DNA of 64,000 bases from NCBI GenBank assembly GCA_012934845.2, contig WNNJ02001166.1, forward strand, positions 1-64,000, written 5' to 3'. A program made the position numbers and the translations under genes. Source of the DNA: Pomphorhynchus laevis. Taxonomy: Eukaryota > Acanthocephala > Palaeacanthocephala > Echinorhynchida > Pomphorhynchidae. The notes beneath the pieces are model-generated. The model worked only from the letters and a program-made list of their open reading frames with translations. It was not told the DNA's origin and did not search any database. Below, in pieces: positions 22,901-34,043 of this stretch (positions are counted from its first letter, which is position 1; each line of letters opens with the position of its first letter).

Positions 22901-23434
22901 CTTCCATATTCTGAGAACAACATGAATCTTAATGATCACTCTAATATTCTTTCGATAATGTTTAGCTAAAGGATTTAAAAATATTGGGATAGTAAGATAT
23001 TTTAACTACTTTACAATTAATTCAGCTGACTCCTTATCATAAGATAACTTGTCGTTATTGGTACGGAAGGTACTGAATTATGATGTGTTTTGATGACTAA
23101 TTTGAAGACAAATTCGATTTTTATCTTCGTTGGTATTTATACTTTACACTTGTGTTTGTAACGAGACTTCGAGTTCATTTTTATTTAGCAAAATACAAAA
23201 GTTATTCACGAAATTATAAAAATTGCATTGAATTTAACTATTTAATCTTGATCTAATTCTTTTAAATTCTTAAATCTAAATTCTAATTTTCTAAATAATC
23301 AATAATGCTTCAAATAAAATATTCGTACAAGTCCTTTGATAAGTTATTAAAATACAAAACACAAATTATTTAAATTGCAATTAAATGGTGACAATATTAA
23401 AAAAGGAACACTTCGTATTTGTAAAATATGTATT

Positions 23435-25717
23435 CTATGAATTGACTCCTAGATGTGTACTGAAAGCGAAGGCAAAACTTATTGTTTTTGTACACCATAC
23501 TTGCTTAAGCACCACGTCTGTAATGTGCTTTCGATCGAAGCAATGTGACCACCGTGAAAGATCGTTGGGTTCAACGCAACCACCTTCTTTGGTTGCAGTG
23601 ATTTCGTCCACAGATGGTATTCGCACTTGTACGTTATTCACACAGCGACGACACTTTAAAGTATCGTGAGTATCACTTACTGTTTCAAGTTTGAGCTTAA
23701 AAAGGTCTCTTAGCTGATCAGTTGAAAAATGCCGTTCAACATCTCCTTCTTCATCCACAACACAACTACTGAGTGCCTTCTTGTGAGCTTGACGCTGAAT
23801 AATCTTCTCCTCAAGAGTACCTGTCGTTACTAGACGATATATCAAGCAAGGCTTGCGTTGACCGTCTCGCCATATTCTGGCCATTGCCTGGTCATCGTTA
23901 GCTGGATTCCAATCAGGATCAAACATCACAAGACGATTGGCACCGATTAAGTTTAGACCGCAACCCCCTGCTTTACTACTTAGCATAAATATAAACAAAT
24001 CACTCGTTAAAGAATTAAAATCGTCTACCAATTTACTTCGCTTTCGCATAGATAACGACCCATCCAGTCGCACATATTTGTATCCTCGTGATTTACAAAG
24101 TGTTTCGAATAGAGATAACGTTTGTGTGAAATTAGAAATCAGGACGACTTTATCATTTGTAGTTGATTTTATAACAGCTAACAATCTATCAAGAACAAGC
24201 ATTTTACCTGACAAAGAAGGATCAAAAACTTTTGGAATTTCTAGTCCTTTGAGGTTGTTATTTATCGCTGTAGATTTACCGTTAACCACTTGCGGTTCTT
24301 TGTCTTTTAAAAGATAAGGATGATTACAAAGATTTCTAAGAAGAGTGATAAATGCCAAAACGGTTGGCTTAGACGATTTATCTAAAATGTCTAGCATTTT
24401 GGTTATTTTTGCAACAATTAATTCGTAGCATTGGATTTGACACATAGTCAGTCTGCAACATACAACAAAAACGCTCTTCTGTGGTAAATATCGTGATAGG
24501 AGAGACTGTGTTCTCCTGATTAAACAACGATTTACAATCGATATTAGTTCATCGAGCATAGATTGACCTTTCGCTCGCTCGTCACTGCTTGCGTGGGACT
24601 CACGACTTCGCAGGATCGGTATTTCATATTTTTTTCTAAATTCTGCTACTGTACCGAGAATTCCGCTGTTGACAAAATGAACTAAACTAAAGTATTCCAA
24701 AAGATCATTTTGAATCGGAGTGCCTGAGAGGAGAATGCGACGTCTTGTCGATAATGCTGAAAGAGACGCGTATGTTTGATTTTCTAGGTTTTTTAGTCTA
24801 TGGCCTTCGTCACATATGACAAGATCAATGCTGGTATCATTAACTAGCAGATCGGAGTGCGAACGAAATGTCTCGTAAGAAATGATAAGAACAGGCTGAA
24901 CTACGCGTTTATTTTGTTGGGCAGTGAACGAAATAAGTTTATTATCGATGTCCTGTTTAGATCCTGATTCTATAGCCATTAAACCTAACCTGTTACCTAA
25001 CCATTTATTGATTTCGTTCGCCCAGTTCTTTACAAGACTACTGGGAGCAACGATCATGGCCTTTGTTGTTGTAGGTTTTGCATCTGGACTTTGTTTTAGC
25101 ATTGTCCAAATAAGTGTAACACATTGCAAAGTTTTCCCTAATCCCATCTCATCTGCCATAATGCAACCATAAGAATTGGCAATCCTTACACCAGTTGCAC
25201 AATCATACATAAATTTAACTCCTTCTCTTTGATGAGGTCGGAGATAGTTAGCTAGCAAGGGATCGACAACCACATGGACCTTGACCTCATCTTGGTTTAA
25301 TTTTAATGAATCTGACTTTGAGATATTATCAGGTTCATATAAAATTAATGCGTTTTCAGCAAACGGATCATGAAGTGGTAGTTTACCTACCGATCTACGC
25401 ATTCCCAAGTTACGACTAGACAGTTCACACTGAACTGATCCATTTTGAAACGGGAATTTAAACGGTTTACTTAACACTGACGATATAAATTGCTCGTGTG
25501 TTGTGTTTCCAAAAGTCGGAAGCATTCGGTTGACATCGAGTATTTTAATTTCTCCATTATTTAGAATGTTATTTTCGGTTTGAATTTTGTTAGTGCCAAA
25601 ACCGCGCTGCAATGGGGGTGTTGGATCATTACAACCTTTGTTCAAAGATTTTTGATGGTCAGAGCAAGAAAATTCTTCTATTGAAAGGCGTCTGCTTGGA
25701 GCTAAGCTTCGACGCAT
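23435..25717 (-). CDS. RAD54L: RAD54-type homologous-recombination ATPase
   Basis: A complete 760-residue frame without introns, close to the 747 residues of human RAD54. The start MRRSLAPS matches the family N-terminus. Motifs in order: VDPLLANYLRPHQREGVKFM (about 151-170), Walker A DEMGLGKTLQ (189-198), DEGH box (303-306), SGTPIQNDLLEYF (331-343), then the second RecA lobe with SNFTQTL, RLDGSLS and SSKAGGCGLNLIGANRLVMF, and finally DPDWNPANDDQAMARIWRDGQ split by family spacing. A C-terminal CRRC and HCFDR zinc-binding region follows. RAD54 is a Swi2/Snf2 dsDNA translocase that acts with RAD51 in the nucleus in strand invasion and chromatin remodelling. All catalytic motifs are present, so it should be functional. 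The lack of introns contrasts with the two split genes in the window. Confidence 0.95.
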   Translation of the reverse strand: MRRSLAPSRRLSIEEFSCSDHQKSLNKGCNDPTPPLQRGFGTNKIQTENNILNNGEIKILDVNRMLPTFGNTTHEQFISSVLSKPFKFPFQNGSVQCELSSRNLGMRRSVGKLPLHDPFAENALILYEPDNISKSDSLKLNQDEVKVHVVVDPLLANYLRPHQREGVKFMYDCATGVRIANSYGCIMADEMGLGKTLQCVTLIWTMLKQSPDAKPTTTKAMIVAPSSLVKNWANEINKWLGNRLGLMAIESGSKQDIDNKLISFTAQQNKRVVQPVLIISYETFRSHSDLLVNDTSIDLVICDEGHRLKNLENQTYASLSALSTRRRILLSGTPIQNDLLEYFSLVHFVNSGILGTVAEFRKKYEIPILRSRESHASSDERAKGQSMLDELISIVNRCLIRRTQSLLSRYLPQKSVFVVCCRLTMCQIQCYELIVAKITKMLDILDKSSKPTVLAFITLLRNLCNHPYLLKDKEPQVVNGKSTAINNNLKGLEIPKVFDPSLSGKMLVLDRLLAVIKSTTNDKVVLISNFTQTLSLFETLCKSRGYKYVRLDGSLSMRKRSKLVDDFNSLTSDLFIFMLSSKAGGCGLNLIGANRLVMFDPDWNPANDDQAMARIWRDGQRKPCLIYRLVTTGTLEEKIIQRQAHKKALSSCVVDEEGDVERHFSTDQLRDLFKLKLETVSDTHDTLKCRRCVNNVQVRIPSVDEITATKEGGCVEPNDLSRWSHCFDRKHITDVVLKQVWCTKTISFAFAFSTHLGVNS

Positions 25718-26304
25718 ATCTTTTAAACAAAATTACGAGAATTAATTAAAAATTAAAAATAAAATTAAAAGGAAACAAAATTACGATTATCAGCCAATTA
25801 AAGATTATGATTATTTATTTAAAACGCGGGCAGGAAACACCATAATTTAGAAACTGTTTATTTAACTTCAGTAGAAGTCGTTAATAAATATAGAAATTTA
25901 TCGAAATTTACGATTCTGAAATTACTGAAAATATTTCAGAATTAATTAATTTTTGTACTGAAATTAAAATACTTGAGCATTAAAAACGTAACAAACACTT
26001 TACATCAAAATATCGAATTACGTTTAATTATATATGTATATATAAGATATAATTATATATCTTATATATATCTTATATCTTATACTCGTTTAGATCAGCA
26101 TTTTCAATCGACGATAGAAAGGTCTCAACGATATGTGCTGCTTCAGTATTTTTGATAAATTCCGAAGTAGGGAATAAAAGTAAGGGCATATATATCTAGA
26201 CAAATAAAAGGTGTACCAGTGTGAGATTAAAGTAACCCAATTATAGCCAACTGATTTTTAAGCTTTATAGAATATGAATTTGTTCATAACTGTTTAAAAA
26301 ATAA
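25718..26304. other. Upstream region of RAD54 and AT-rich spacer
   Basis: The first part is the 5' flank of the RAD54 frame. No clear TATA box or initiator could be fixed. The rest is AT-rich, with a TATATCTTATATAT-type run near 26040-26080 and no gene. Confidence 0.3.
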
Positions 26305-26545
26305 ATCTAAATTATATAAAGATATGAAATATATGTTTCAATACATTGATGATATATGTATATTTAATTCTAATAATTTTTATTCAATAAACGAACAAAT
26401 TTGTCCAGGTAGTTTCATTCTTAGCAAAACAAATATTAATGATAAAGAAAGTATATATCTTGATATGAGCATTAAATTAACATCAATTAAAACTACTTTT
26501 AAGTTATATCGTAAAGATGACATATTTAAATTTACAAATCAAATC
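26305..26545 (+). mobile_element. Penelope-like RT fragment
   Basis: A single frame encodes FQYIDDICIFNSNNFYSI, then a C-P-G turn, IYLDMSIKL and KLYRKDDIFKF. This spacing (YIDD, then IYP.., then YLDL.I, then KLYDKRDDFNF) fits reverse transcriptases of Penelope-like type. The fragment lacks the RT fingers and the GIY-YIG nuclease, and it stops at the start of the family R repeat. Penelope-like elements are known carriers of hammerhead ribozymes, which is relevant to the motifs elsewhere here. The family assignment rests on motif spacing only. Confidence 0.45.
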
Positions 26546-26770
26546 AGCTAAGTGAGTCTACGTATTTAATATAATTATAAAATAAACAAAACATGCTAAT
26601 GCTAAATCAAAATTATTAATTAAAAAATAAAATTAATAATTGTTTTTAGATTTTCTATAATTTAAATCAAGTTATAATAAAAAATTGAAATTTAAAATAA
26701 ACGTCATTTTTATGAATTGACTATGAATTGACAACACGGCACGTCTTCCGCTATCTTCAACTATATCACA
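26535..26770 (+). repeat. Dispersed repeat family R, copy 5
   Basis: Begins AATCAGCTAAGTGAGTCTAC and includes the AATAAACAAAACATGCTAATG segment and the TTTTTATGAATTGACTATG block. It appears to have inserted into the Penelope-like RT fragment. Confidence 0.5.
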
Positions 26771-27014
26771 AATACCGACTATATAGTTCAATTTAAGAAT
26801 ACTATTATCTTACCTAATGAAAAAGATTTACATTGTAGAATATTAATAGGGTCCTTATCAATACAAACGACTCGATGGAAGGAAATAAATAAAATTGGAG
26901 TTTAAAACTCCCTCCATAAAATATTGCTAGAACTATAAAGAATAAACTCAGGGAGGTGCAAAGACGATCACATTTGCCTACGGGTTAGATGATCCCGGGT
27001 TTCTGAGTCTTCGT

Positions 27015-27165
27015 TTCAATGTTATGATTTAAAAAAAGTTAAAAGAAGTTAAAAAAAATTATTTTAACTTCTTTAAAAAAGAAAGTTAAAACTTCTTTAA
27101 ACACTTCTTTAACCTTCTTTTTTAAACTTTTTTTAAAAAGTTTAAAAAAGATCTTAAACATAAAA
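27015..27165. repeat. Cluster of A-rich/T-rich inverted repeats
   Basis: GTTAAAAGAAGTTAAAA and its complement TTTTAACTTCTTT alternate several times, ending in AAACTTTTTTTAAAAAGTTT. The cluster can form strong nested hairpins. It lies just upstream of a decayed retrotransposon. Confidence 0.5.
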
Positions 27166-27429
27166 AAGTTTGAGAGATAATATCATCGATACTTGAAAAG
27201 TTACACAATATTATTACTTAAAACAATATACACAATAGATATATTGTTGACAACGATCAGCAAACTTCAACGATACTACAAACTTATTTTGAACTACAAA
27301 TCAAACAATTTGGATGCAAATTCATCCAAATTGCCACGGGATTTCTCGAGAAACCGTTTATCTGTGGATACTGTGCTGCAAGCAACATTAACAAGAACAA
27401 TGAATTGACAGCCAAAATTAAATAGTTGA

Positions 27430-30415
27430 AATCACAACTAGCTATTATTTGAACATAAACCGATAATATAAAATCACGGCGCTTAACAGCGGTTGATATC
27501 GATTCAAACTCACCTTTTATTATCGCTGATTCTCTTAATCTGCCAGGGCTCCCTTCTCAATCGATAGAGAAAACAATAAAATGGGCGGTAAAGAGAGCCA
27601 TAATTGCATCTTCAAATGTTCCAAAAAATATTATTAGTTATCAATATCTATCCAGAGAATTGGTGACCGATGATAAACGCAGAGAAAACGTCATGATTTC
27701 GGGGTCCGTGCCAATTGTGAATTAAGAGGATTTAATACGCAAAATGGGCCAATCTATCCATTTAAATCTTAGTGACAATGCTTATCTAAAATTAAAGAGA
27801 CTAAGAAAGATTAATGATAACGGTTTGCAACTATTAAGGGTTAAGGTTGGTCAAAATCTAAGATTCTAGTTATTAAAGAAATCGAGACTTCGTCTTACTA
27901 GAAATTATAAAAATATTTACATTCAAGCGGATTTATCGCGTATTGAACGATATTCAAATATTACCTTAAGAGAAAAGCGCCGTTAATTATAGATGAAAAA
28001 CCCAGGAAAGCAGTTCACAATTTACAGGGGTAGAGTGATTACGAAGTTGAGTTCTATGACCTATAGTACAAATGGTGTTGAAGATCTTATGGAAAGCTCA
28101 TGACTAGCATCTCCTGTAGTACATTTGAAACTTAGCGACTTTCATACTTCACCAAATGTTTCGGTTTTGCAGTACCATTTTTGCAATTTCAAATATCCGC
28201 GCATTATGTATTGTAACGTTAGAAGTCTATTCAAAGAAATTAACGACCTGGAGTCCGTTATTTTAACTCGAGAAATAGGCATAGCATTTCTGACAATTAT
28301 GGTTGAATGACAAAACGAGTATATATTGTAATATCCAAGGCTTTCAAACTTTTTATATCAATTGTTCTTGCCGCGTCGGTGGTGGATTATGCATATTTCT
28401 AAAAAAGCTCAAACTTAAATGCTAATGTGATTTCGGAACTCTTGATGTTGATTTGAAAGTCCTAGCTGTAAAATTTTGTAAATGTTCAAAAGGTCGTTCT
28501 TTTAATCTTATGGCACTGTAGATATATCGTCGCCAAGTGGAGATGAATCGAGGTATATCTTGCTCATAAATAATATAATGAGCGATATAACTGCATCTAA
28601 TCCGTAGTATGATAAAAGGGCGCTGCATCTAATCCGATTGAGACAAGGAGTGAAACATAGTTTGGCTTTATATAATTGAGATTCACTGCATGTTTCTGAA
28701 AGAATATAATTATTAACTGGATGTATTGATGCTGTATGCGCATATACACTTCCAATATGAGTTGACGAATCATGATCCTCTTTGGTTAACTCCGCTGGTT
28801 AAATACTTACAGAATCAAAGAGGTAAGGCTTACAAGAAAGATAATCAAAACGTATTTAGTCGGCTCACTACAGAAATTGTACCACCTAAATTTACTTTAT
28901 AAGTCACGAAAATTTGCAAGAGTTTCACAAATCATAAAACGCACAGTGCTTTTCGTAATCTTAGTGAAGACGAATTGGTAATGAGACTTAATGAACTGAA
29001 CAGTGCATTTACCTCATTTGGTGAAGTATCCAAAAAAATATGTACAGACATTATTCCCTCACGTTAATAAAATGTGTTTCTCTTATAGAGATTGACGACT
29101 TGCTGTCCTCACTTAACTCATCGAAAGCATACGGAAATGGTATCAGTTGCTGGCTAGCTAAATTACTAATTATGGAGTTATCCCCTATCGTAGCTTCTAC
29201 TTTCACAAAAAACTTTCAATCAGCCATCTTTCCTTACTGTCTAAAGTCGTCTAAAGTAATACTCTTATCAAAGGATAAAACTGGCCTCCAATTTCGGCCG
29301 ATTCCTTTAATTTCCGTTTTTGGTAATTTGCTTGAATTATGTTTTCGCAAAAGATTTCTAAACACTTACAATGCTGTACAGGGTGATGGTAAATTTGCTT
29401 ATCGACAAAATCGGTCATCACTTAACGCTCTTTTGCTTCGACAAAAAAGATTTATTGACACTTTGGATAGTTCCAATCATGCATCCTAATTCGCATTCAA
29501 ACAGACTTTGAAAGAACATTCGAGAATGTCAATTATGATATTCTATTGAATAACACGGAGATCAGTGATTTCCCTATCTAGTAAGTTGCTCGGGTATCTT
29601 CGTTTCTTTCCGGGCGTAATCAGTTTATTTCATATAACGGATATCGCTCAAATGTGCTTCCGATACTCACAGGAGTGCCTCAAGGCGGTGCTATTTCGCC
29701 AATTTTATTTGCGATATATGTAAAAAAGGATTTATTTTAACGTGGCAAATGCGGTAAACGTGGTAAATGATCTCAGGCCCTCGCTTATTAACTTGTGCCG
29801 AATCAAATTCGCTGACGACTATACGATGATTTTGTCCGTTTCGCATCCTAATCTTATTGAAGAATATGTCAAAATTGAATTAGGCAAGGTCATGGATTGG
29901 TGTCTTGAGAATAAAATTAAATTAAATTTCTCGAAATGTAAAGTAATGCCGTTTTGTCCATCTCACAGATGATCTTTGTATATATCGCATACTTCAGTTC
30001 ATGATATGAATGTTGAGATGGTAAGTAAATTGAAAATACTCGGTATTCTATTTGTCCAAGATCTATCCTGAAATGCTCATATCAACAAATAAGTCAAGTA
30101 ATGCTCTTTGCGGCTATTTCTATTGAGAAGACTAAAAAGAGAGGGTTTGCCTTCTCATTATCTACAGTATGTTTACAAATCGCATATTCAGTCAATCTTG
30201 ACCTATTTTTATCCAATATTTATGGATTGCTCCAAGTATTTGATTTTAAACTTATTGAGGATACATCAACTACCAAGCAAGATTCGCAGTGGCTTTTTTG
30301 TATCGTTGGAAGTAATTATCTCTAACATACACTTGAAGAAAGCGGTGTCTTTACTAAATTTTAAGCCTTTCCTTGATTTTTCTCGTGGAATAGTGCTTTC
30401 AATCATAACTTAAAA
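27430..30415 (+). mobile_element. Decayed non-LTR retrotransposon, ORF1 to RT
   Basis: ORF1 remains between 27660 and 27990 read ENVMISGSVPIVN, then NLSDNAYLKLKRLRKI, then IYIQADLSRIER, typical of CR1-type ORF1 C-termini. An endonuclease start follows at 28200 (IMYCNVRSLFKEIND). RT pieces at 29040-29970 read LLSSLNSSKAYG, ILTGVPQGGAISPILFAI and CRIKFADDYTMIL (FADD instead of YADD). The C-terminus lies at 30101-30413. Many stops are present. It resembles the element at 5860-8530, in the opposite orientation. Confidence 0.7.
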
Positions 30416-31309
30416 CAACAAAACATTGGAGGTACCATTCGTTCGAAAAGAAAAACCAAAAAAAGTTTTTTCCCTCTGATGTTCGTCTTTTGAACTAACT
30501 ATTGTAACATTATGTTTTGTTTTCTCTTCTTTTCGATGTTGAAATTTCTTCTAATATTTTTTATGCGTGTACTTTTTTCTGTTTTTCTTTTTTATCTTCA
30601 TTTCGATTTTGAAATATCTTGCAATATTAATTTTTTATCCATGTACTTTTTTCTAAGCTAATATATTTAGCTATTTCACAAGCTAAAATAGTTGCTTGTT
30701 CTTAAATAAAGGAATTATTATCTATGTTTAGTTTAAATAAGTATACTCAGTTCGCTGATAAGATTCATACGGAAAGGTAACAAGAAACTTTACGACCTTT
30801 CTCAGTTCCTGATACCTGATAATACGGCAGTTTCTTTTAATGTTTTCTCTATCATAATATGTGTTATAATTTAGGACTATATGAGTTGGTTTCTATATGG
30901 GTTAGTTAGTTTAGTCAATGTAAATATAATGGCCATAAGGTTAATGCTGTAAAGTTAATGCCGGTAAGATGTACTTATTTAAATATTCGACGATTATGGA
31001 ATTGCTATGGAATTAAGCTATTTTATTAATAGTTTAATTCGTTACTGCTGCAATTATTTTTAATATGTAACTGCGTCAATTAGACGATCATAATAAGTAT
31101 ATTAAATTTTAATTTGTGTTAATTATTATTAAATATTAATTATTATTGAGTACTAGACAAAGCCGCAAATGGCTCTTCAGTCTGTTCACTGTTGATATAA
31201 AAACTTAAAAAATTGAAGTGTAGAATGTAATATGAAGTGTAAAATGAGACTATGGGAGTCTCATTTTTCGAGGATTTTTACAAGGGGGAAATGTATAGAG
31301 GGTTAGGCG
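30416..31309. other. Interval without a supported gene
   Basis: T-rich sequence with a repeated TATTTTTTATGCGTGTACTT-like stretch near 30555 and 30630. Nothing else is recognised. Confidence 0.3.
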
Positions 31310-31699
31310 ATGTCCACGACAATTTGTAGTTCTAAACTTTATAACATTTGTGGAATATCCTTCAGAGGATTTGACAACTGCCCACGTTGCCAGGAGATCA
31401 AATGTGTCTCATTGAAGATAAACCTAACAATGATAACCTGTTATCATACGAATATGGATTATGAAGGCAAATTCGAGACCCCCCGACGAAGCACTGATGC
31501 AAGATTGGTAATTTCTTTTTTAGTACATAAAAAACAGCTTGAATTAAAGATGTGGAGGAGCCAAAGAACAATAAAGGAGTTTGAAGACAGAAGGATTTAT
31601 TCTCGAGAAGCAATTTTTGATGCAATACAAGGCTTAAACTGCCTTACTGCGAGCAAAGTCAGTATTCAAACGTGCTTTTCTCGTCTTGTGTACTATTAA
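31310..31699 (+). CDS. Unrecognised 129-residue frame
   Basis: Starts MSTTICSSKLYN and includes FDNCPRCQEIKC, then a charged segment (KKQLELKMWRSQRTIKEFEDRR) split by family-neutral residues, ending SRLVYY. I recognise no domain. The charged part could be helical. It is among the longest frames outside mobile elements, but it sits between element fragments and has no splice or promoter evidence. Confidence 0.2.
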   Translation: MSTTICSSKLYNICGISFRGFDNCPRCQEIKCVSLKINLTMITCYHTNMDYEGKFETPRRSTDARLVISFLVHKKQLELKMWRSQRTIKEFEDRRIYSREAIFDAIQGLNCLTASKVSIQTCFSRLVYY

Positions 31700-31784
31700 C
31701 CCAAATCCTTTTGTTCAGACACAATAGTAATTATCTTTCCTCCAATGTGGTAACTATGATCGATCCCGATGCTACCTAACATCA

Positions 31785-32130
31785 TACATACGCATTTACT
31801 ATATTTAACTTTATCTGCGTTGCTTCACTCCATTTGTAAATGCGGTCAAGGTCGTTCTGCAACAGTTTATCGTCAAGTTTACTATCTCTAGTGCACCATA
31901 GTTTCACAACATCGACAAAGGCTAAGCATGGATTTTGGATACGTAATAAGTCATTTAGAAATGTGATAAGAAGAGGATCCAATACAGTCCCCTGTGGGAC
32001 TCCATAATTTACATATCTTGTAGTGGAAATGTGGCTCCCTACTCTATCTCCGTCGAAATGTATATTTTTAAAGGTTTTAAAAAATACAGTCTTCGAACAA
32101 TACGAGTGACATACTTCCTAGTGGCATACT
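31785..32130 (-). mobile_element. Non-LTR RT fragment
   Basis: On - the remains read YGVPQGTVLDPLLITFLNDL, then LAFVDVVKLWCT (a degenerate YADD region), then a thumb start WSEATQIKLNI. Both ends are missing. It is closest to the CR1-B and CR1-C type of RT (GVPQGT.LGPVLF..YINDL). Confidence 0.6.
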
Positions 32131-32518
32131 AATTAAATTTGATCTAAAACAGTGTTGTCAAGTACGGGGTCAGCGATGTATTTCGTGCAACTCGCGGAAG
32201 AAAAATTCGAAATATAATACTACCATCCCCATTTCGTGATATAAAAATTTAATGAGGCCCGCGATATTTTTTGTTCCGAATGCGGCACGCAAGGTCGCTT
32301 AAGTTTGACAGTCCTGATCTAAACGCTAGGCTTTAGATACGTAAATAAAGTATTCACATGCTATAATTACAATATTTTCGACAAACCTTATCTAACAAAA
32401 AAGACAGTTTAAACTATCTTGATACCCTTTAACTACTTACAATCTAAAGTAAATACAATCAGATAAATATTACAAACTGGAACACAAAAATTTTGGTTTC
32501 TTATAAACATACAAGGTC

Positions 32519-32602
32519 ATCAGAAGATAGAAGTAATCAATCAACTAATCAGAAGATAGAAGTAATCAATCAACTAATCAGAAGATAGAAGTAATCAATC
32601 AT
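32519..32602 (+). repeat. 29-nt tandem repeats in the CR1-A leader
   Basis: Two full units and one partial unit of a 29-nt sequence beginning ATCAGAAGATAGAAGTAATC lie 44 nt before the ORF1 ATG. Tandem 5' monomers act as promoters in some non-LTR families, so this may be the internal promoter. That role is inference. Confidence 0.8.
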
Positions 32603-32645
32603 ACAACGAGGAAAATAAAATCACGAATCAAACGACTATATACAA

Positions 32646-34043
32646 ATGGGTCGGAAAAAACAAAAGTCTCAAGTTCCCAACCATGTTGCGTCCAACACCG
32701 ATGTTAGAGATGTTTCCAATGGATCTGAACAACAAGTCCTTTGCTCAAACAATGATTGTCACACGTGGGTAAGTATTTGGACTTCAGAATCCCAGGCATC
32801 TTGCCTTGCAGACAACGAATTCTACTGTGGCTACTGTTCGGCTAAGATGATAAATACGATGAAGAGTGAAATAGAGAATCTCAAGACAAATATATTGAAA
32901 CTATCTGGCAATGCAGCGATGTCCACACATGCCTCTTCGTATTATAATAAGTCTCAACCTCGATGCCCAATTCTCCCGCATTCGATTGCCTCTAAGAATG
33001 CCAAATCTCCCATCTCTTCTACAGGTATTACTATACATCCTTCAATTTTGCCCAATCAATCAGCTCAATCTTCTGATGTTACTGTCATTGACCATTTGCA
33101 ACCCAGTATTTCTTTTGTCGTATCAGATAAATCACCTTACATTTCTACCCCTCATTGCGTTTCTACGTCATCATCAGATAATCCATTATCAGATAATCTG
33201 AAGGAGCCGCAAATTGTATCGCAGCAAGATGGATTTTGTCGAGTTTATGATAAATCTACCGATACAGTGACGGAGCCGCAAATTGTTACAACTAATGTAT
33301 GTTCACTCCCCGACACCCCACGTCCCGTCCTTCCTGTCTCGTTTCTCAATAACTTGCATCCATCAATCAAAATCACCTCCACCAGCCTCCACTATCCTTC
33401 CACTCATAACCTTTCCTCACATCGCTTGCCACCCGCTTTATTATCATTATCCTCTATGTCTCCCGTCGTCAAACCAAATCCCTCCAAATCATCAACTGCC
33501 AGCTCTTCTATCGTGATCTCACCTACTCACGTCAGTCGTCCTCCTTTACGGAAGCGCTTTGCTTCTCGCGATCGTTGCGTCATTGTTACTAATATCACGC
33601 CTTCTAACTCCTTATCTCCACAAGCACGTCTGGACCACGATGTTTCCGCCTTCAGATCCATCCTCTCGTCTATTGTTCCTGCGGATAAACCATCCTTTTT
33701 CAAGGACATTTCTCCAGTCGCATTCATCCGTCTAAACAAATCTTCTCAATCTAATCCTTCCCAGCCCCCTCTCCTAAAAATTGTTTTCAAGCATCGCTCT
33801 CACGCGTCTTCTGTCCTCTCTCAACGATTCAAACTCATGTCATCTTCAACCACTCGAATTTTCCCCGATCGCGCCCCTTCCGAAATCGCTCAAATCTCTT
33901 CAGCCCGCATCGAAAAACGTCGTCGCGAGGAAAACGGCGAAACTTCACTCGCCATCCGAAACATAGACGGAAATTTTCAAATTGTCCACACCCGTCCAAA
34001 AATTCGATGGCGCTCCATCTCTCCTATGTGTCTTCTCCACTAG
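32646..34043 (+). CDS. CR1-A ORF1 protein (PHD-like finger)
   Basis: 465 residues. A basic start (MGRKKQKSQ) leads into a PHD-like zinc finger at about 33-62: CSNNDCHTW, then C-L-A-D, then FYCGYC. A coiled-coil-like stretch follows (MINTMKSEIENLKTNILKL). A long Ser/Pro-rich region of about 200 residues comes next, and a conserved C-terminal block: RDRCVIVTNI, SIVPADKPSFFKDI, then RIFPDRAPSEIAQ. The ORF1 proteins of CR1-B and CR1-C share this plan. Such proteins bind element RNA and act as chaperones. The ORF overlaps ORF2 by 37 nt in another frame. Confidence 0.85.
   Translation: MGRKKQKSQVPNHVASNTDVRDVSNGSEQQVLCSNNDCHTWVSIWTSESQASCLADNEFYCGYCSAKMINTMKSEIENLKTNILKLSGNAAMSTHASSYYNKSQPRCPILPHSIASKNAKSPISSTGITIHPSILPNQSAQSSDVTVIDHLQPSISFVVSDKSPYISTPHCVSTSSSDNPLSDNLKEPQIVSQQDGFCRVYDKSTDTVTEPQIVTTNVCSLPDTPRPVLPVSFLNNLHPSIKITSTSLHYPSTHNLSSHRLPPALLSLSSMSPVVKPNPSKSSTASSSIVISPTHVSRPPLRKRFASRDRCVIVTNITPSNSLSPQARLDHDVSAFRSILSSIVPADKPSFFKDISPVAFIRLNKSSQSNPSQPPLLKIVFKHRSHASSVLSQRFKLMSSSTTRIFPDRAPSEIAQISSARIEKRRREENGETSLAIRNIDGNFQIVHTRPKIRWRSISPMCLLH

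Noticed and set aside
32519-32602. Direct repeats as a CRISPR array
   Set aside because: Units are directly adjacent without spacers and lie in a retrotransposon leader of an animal genome.
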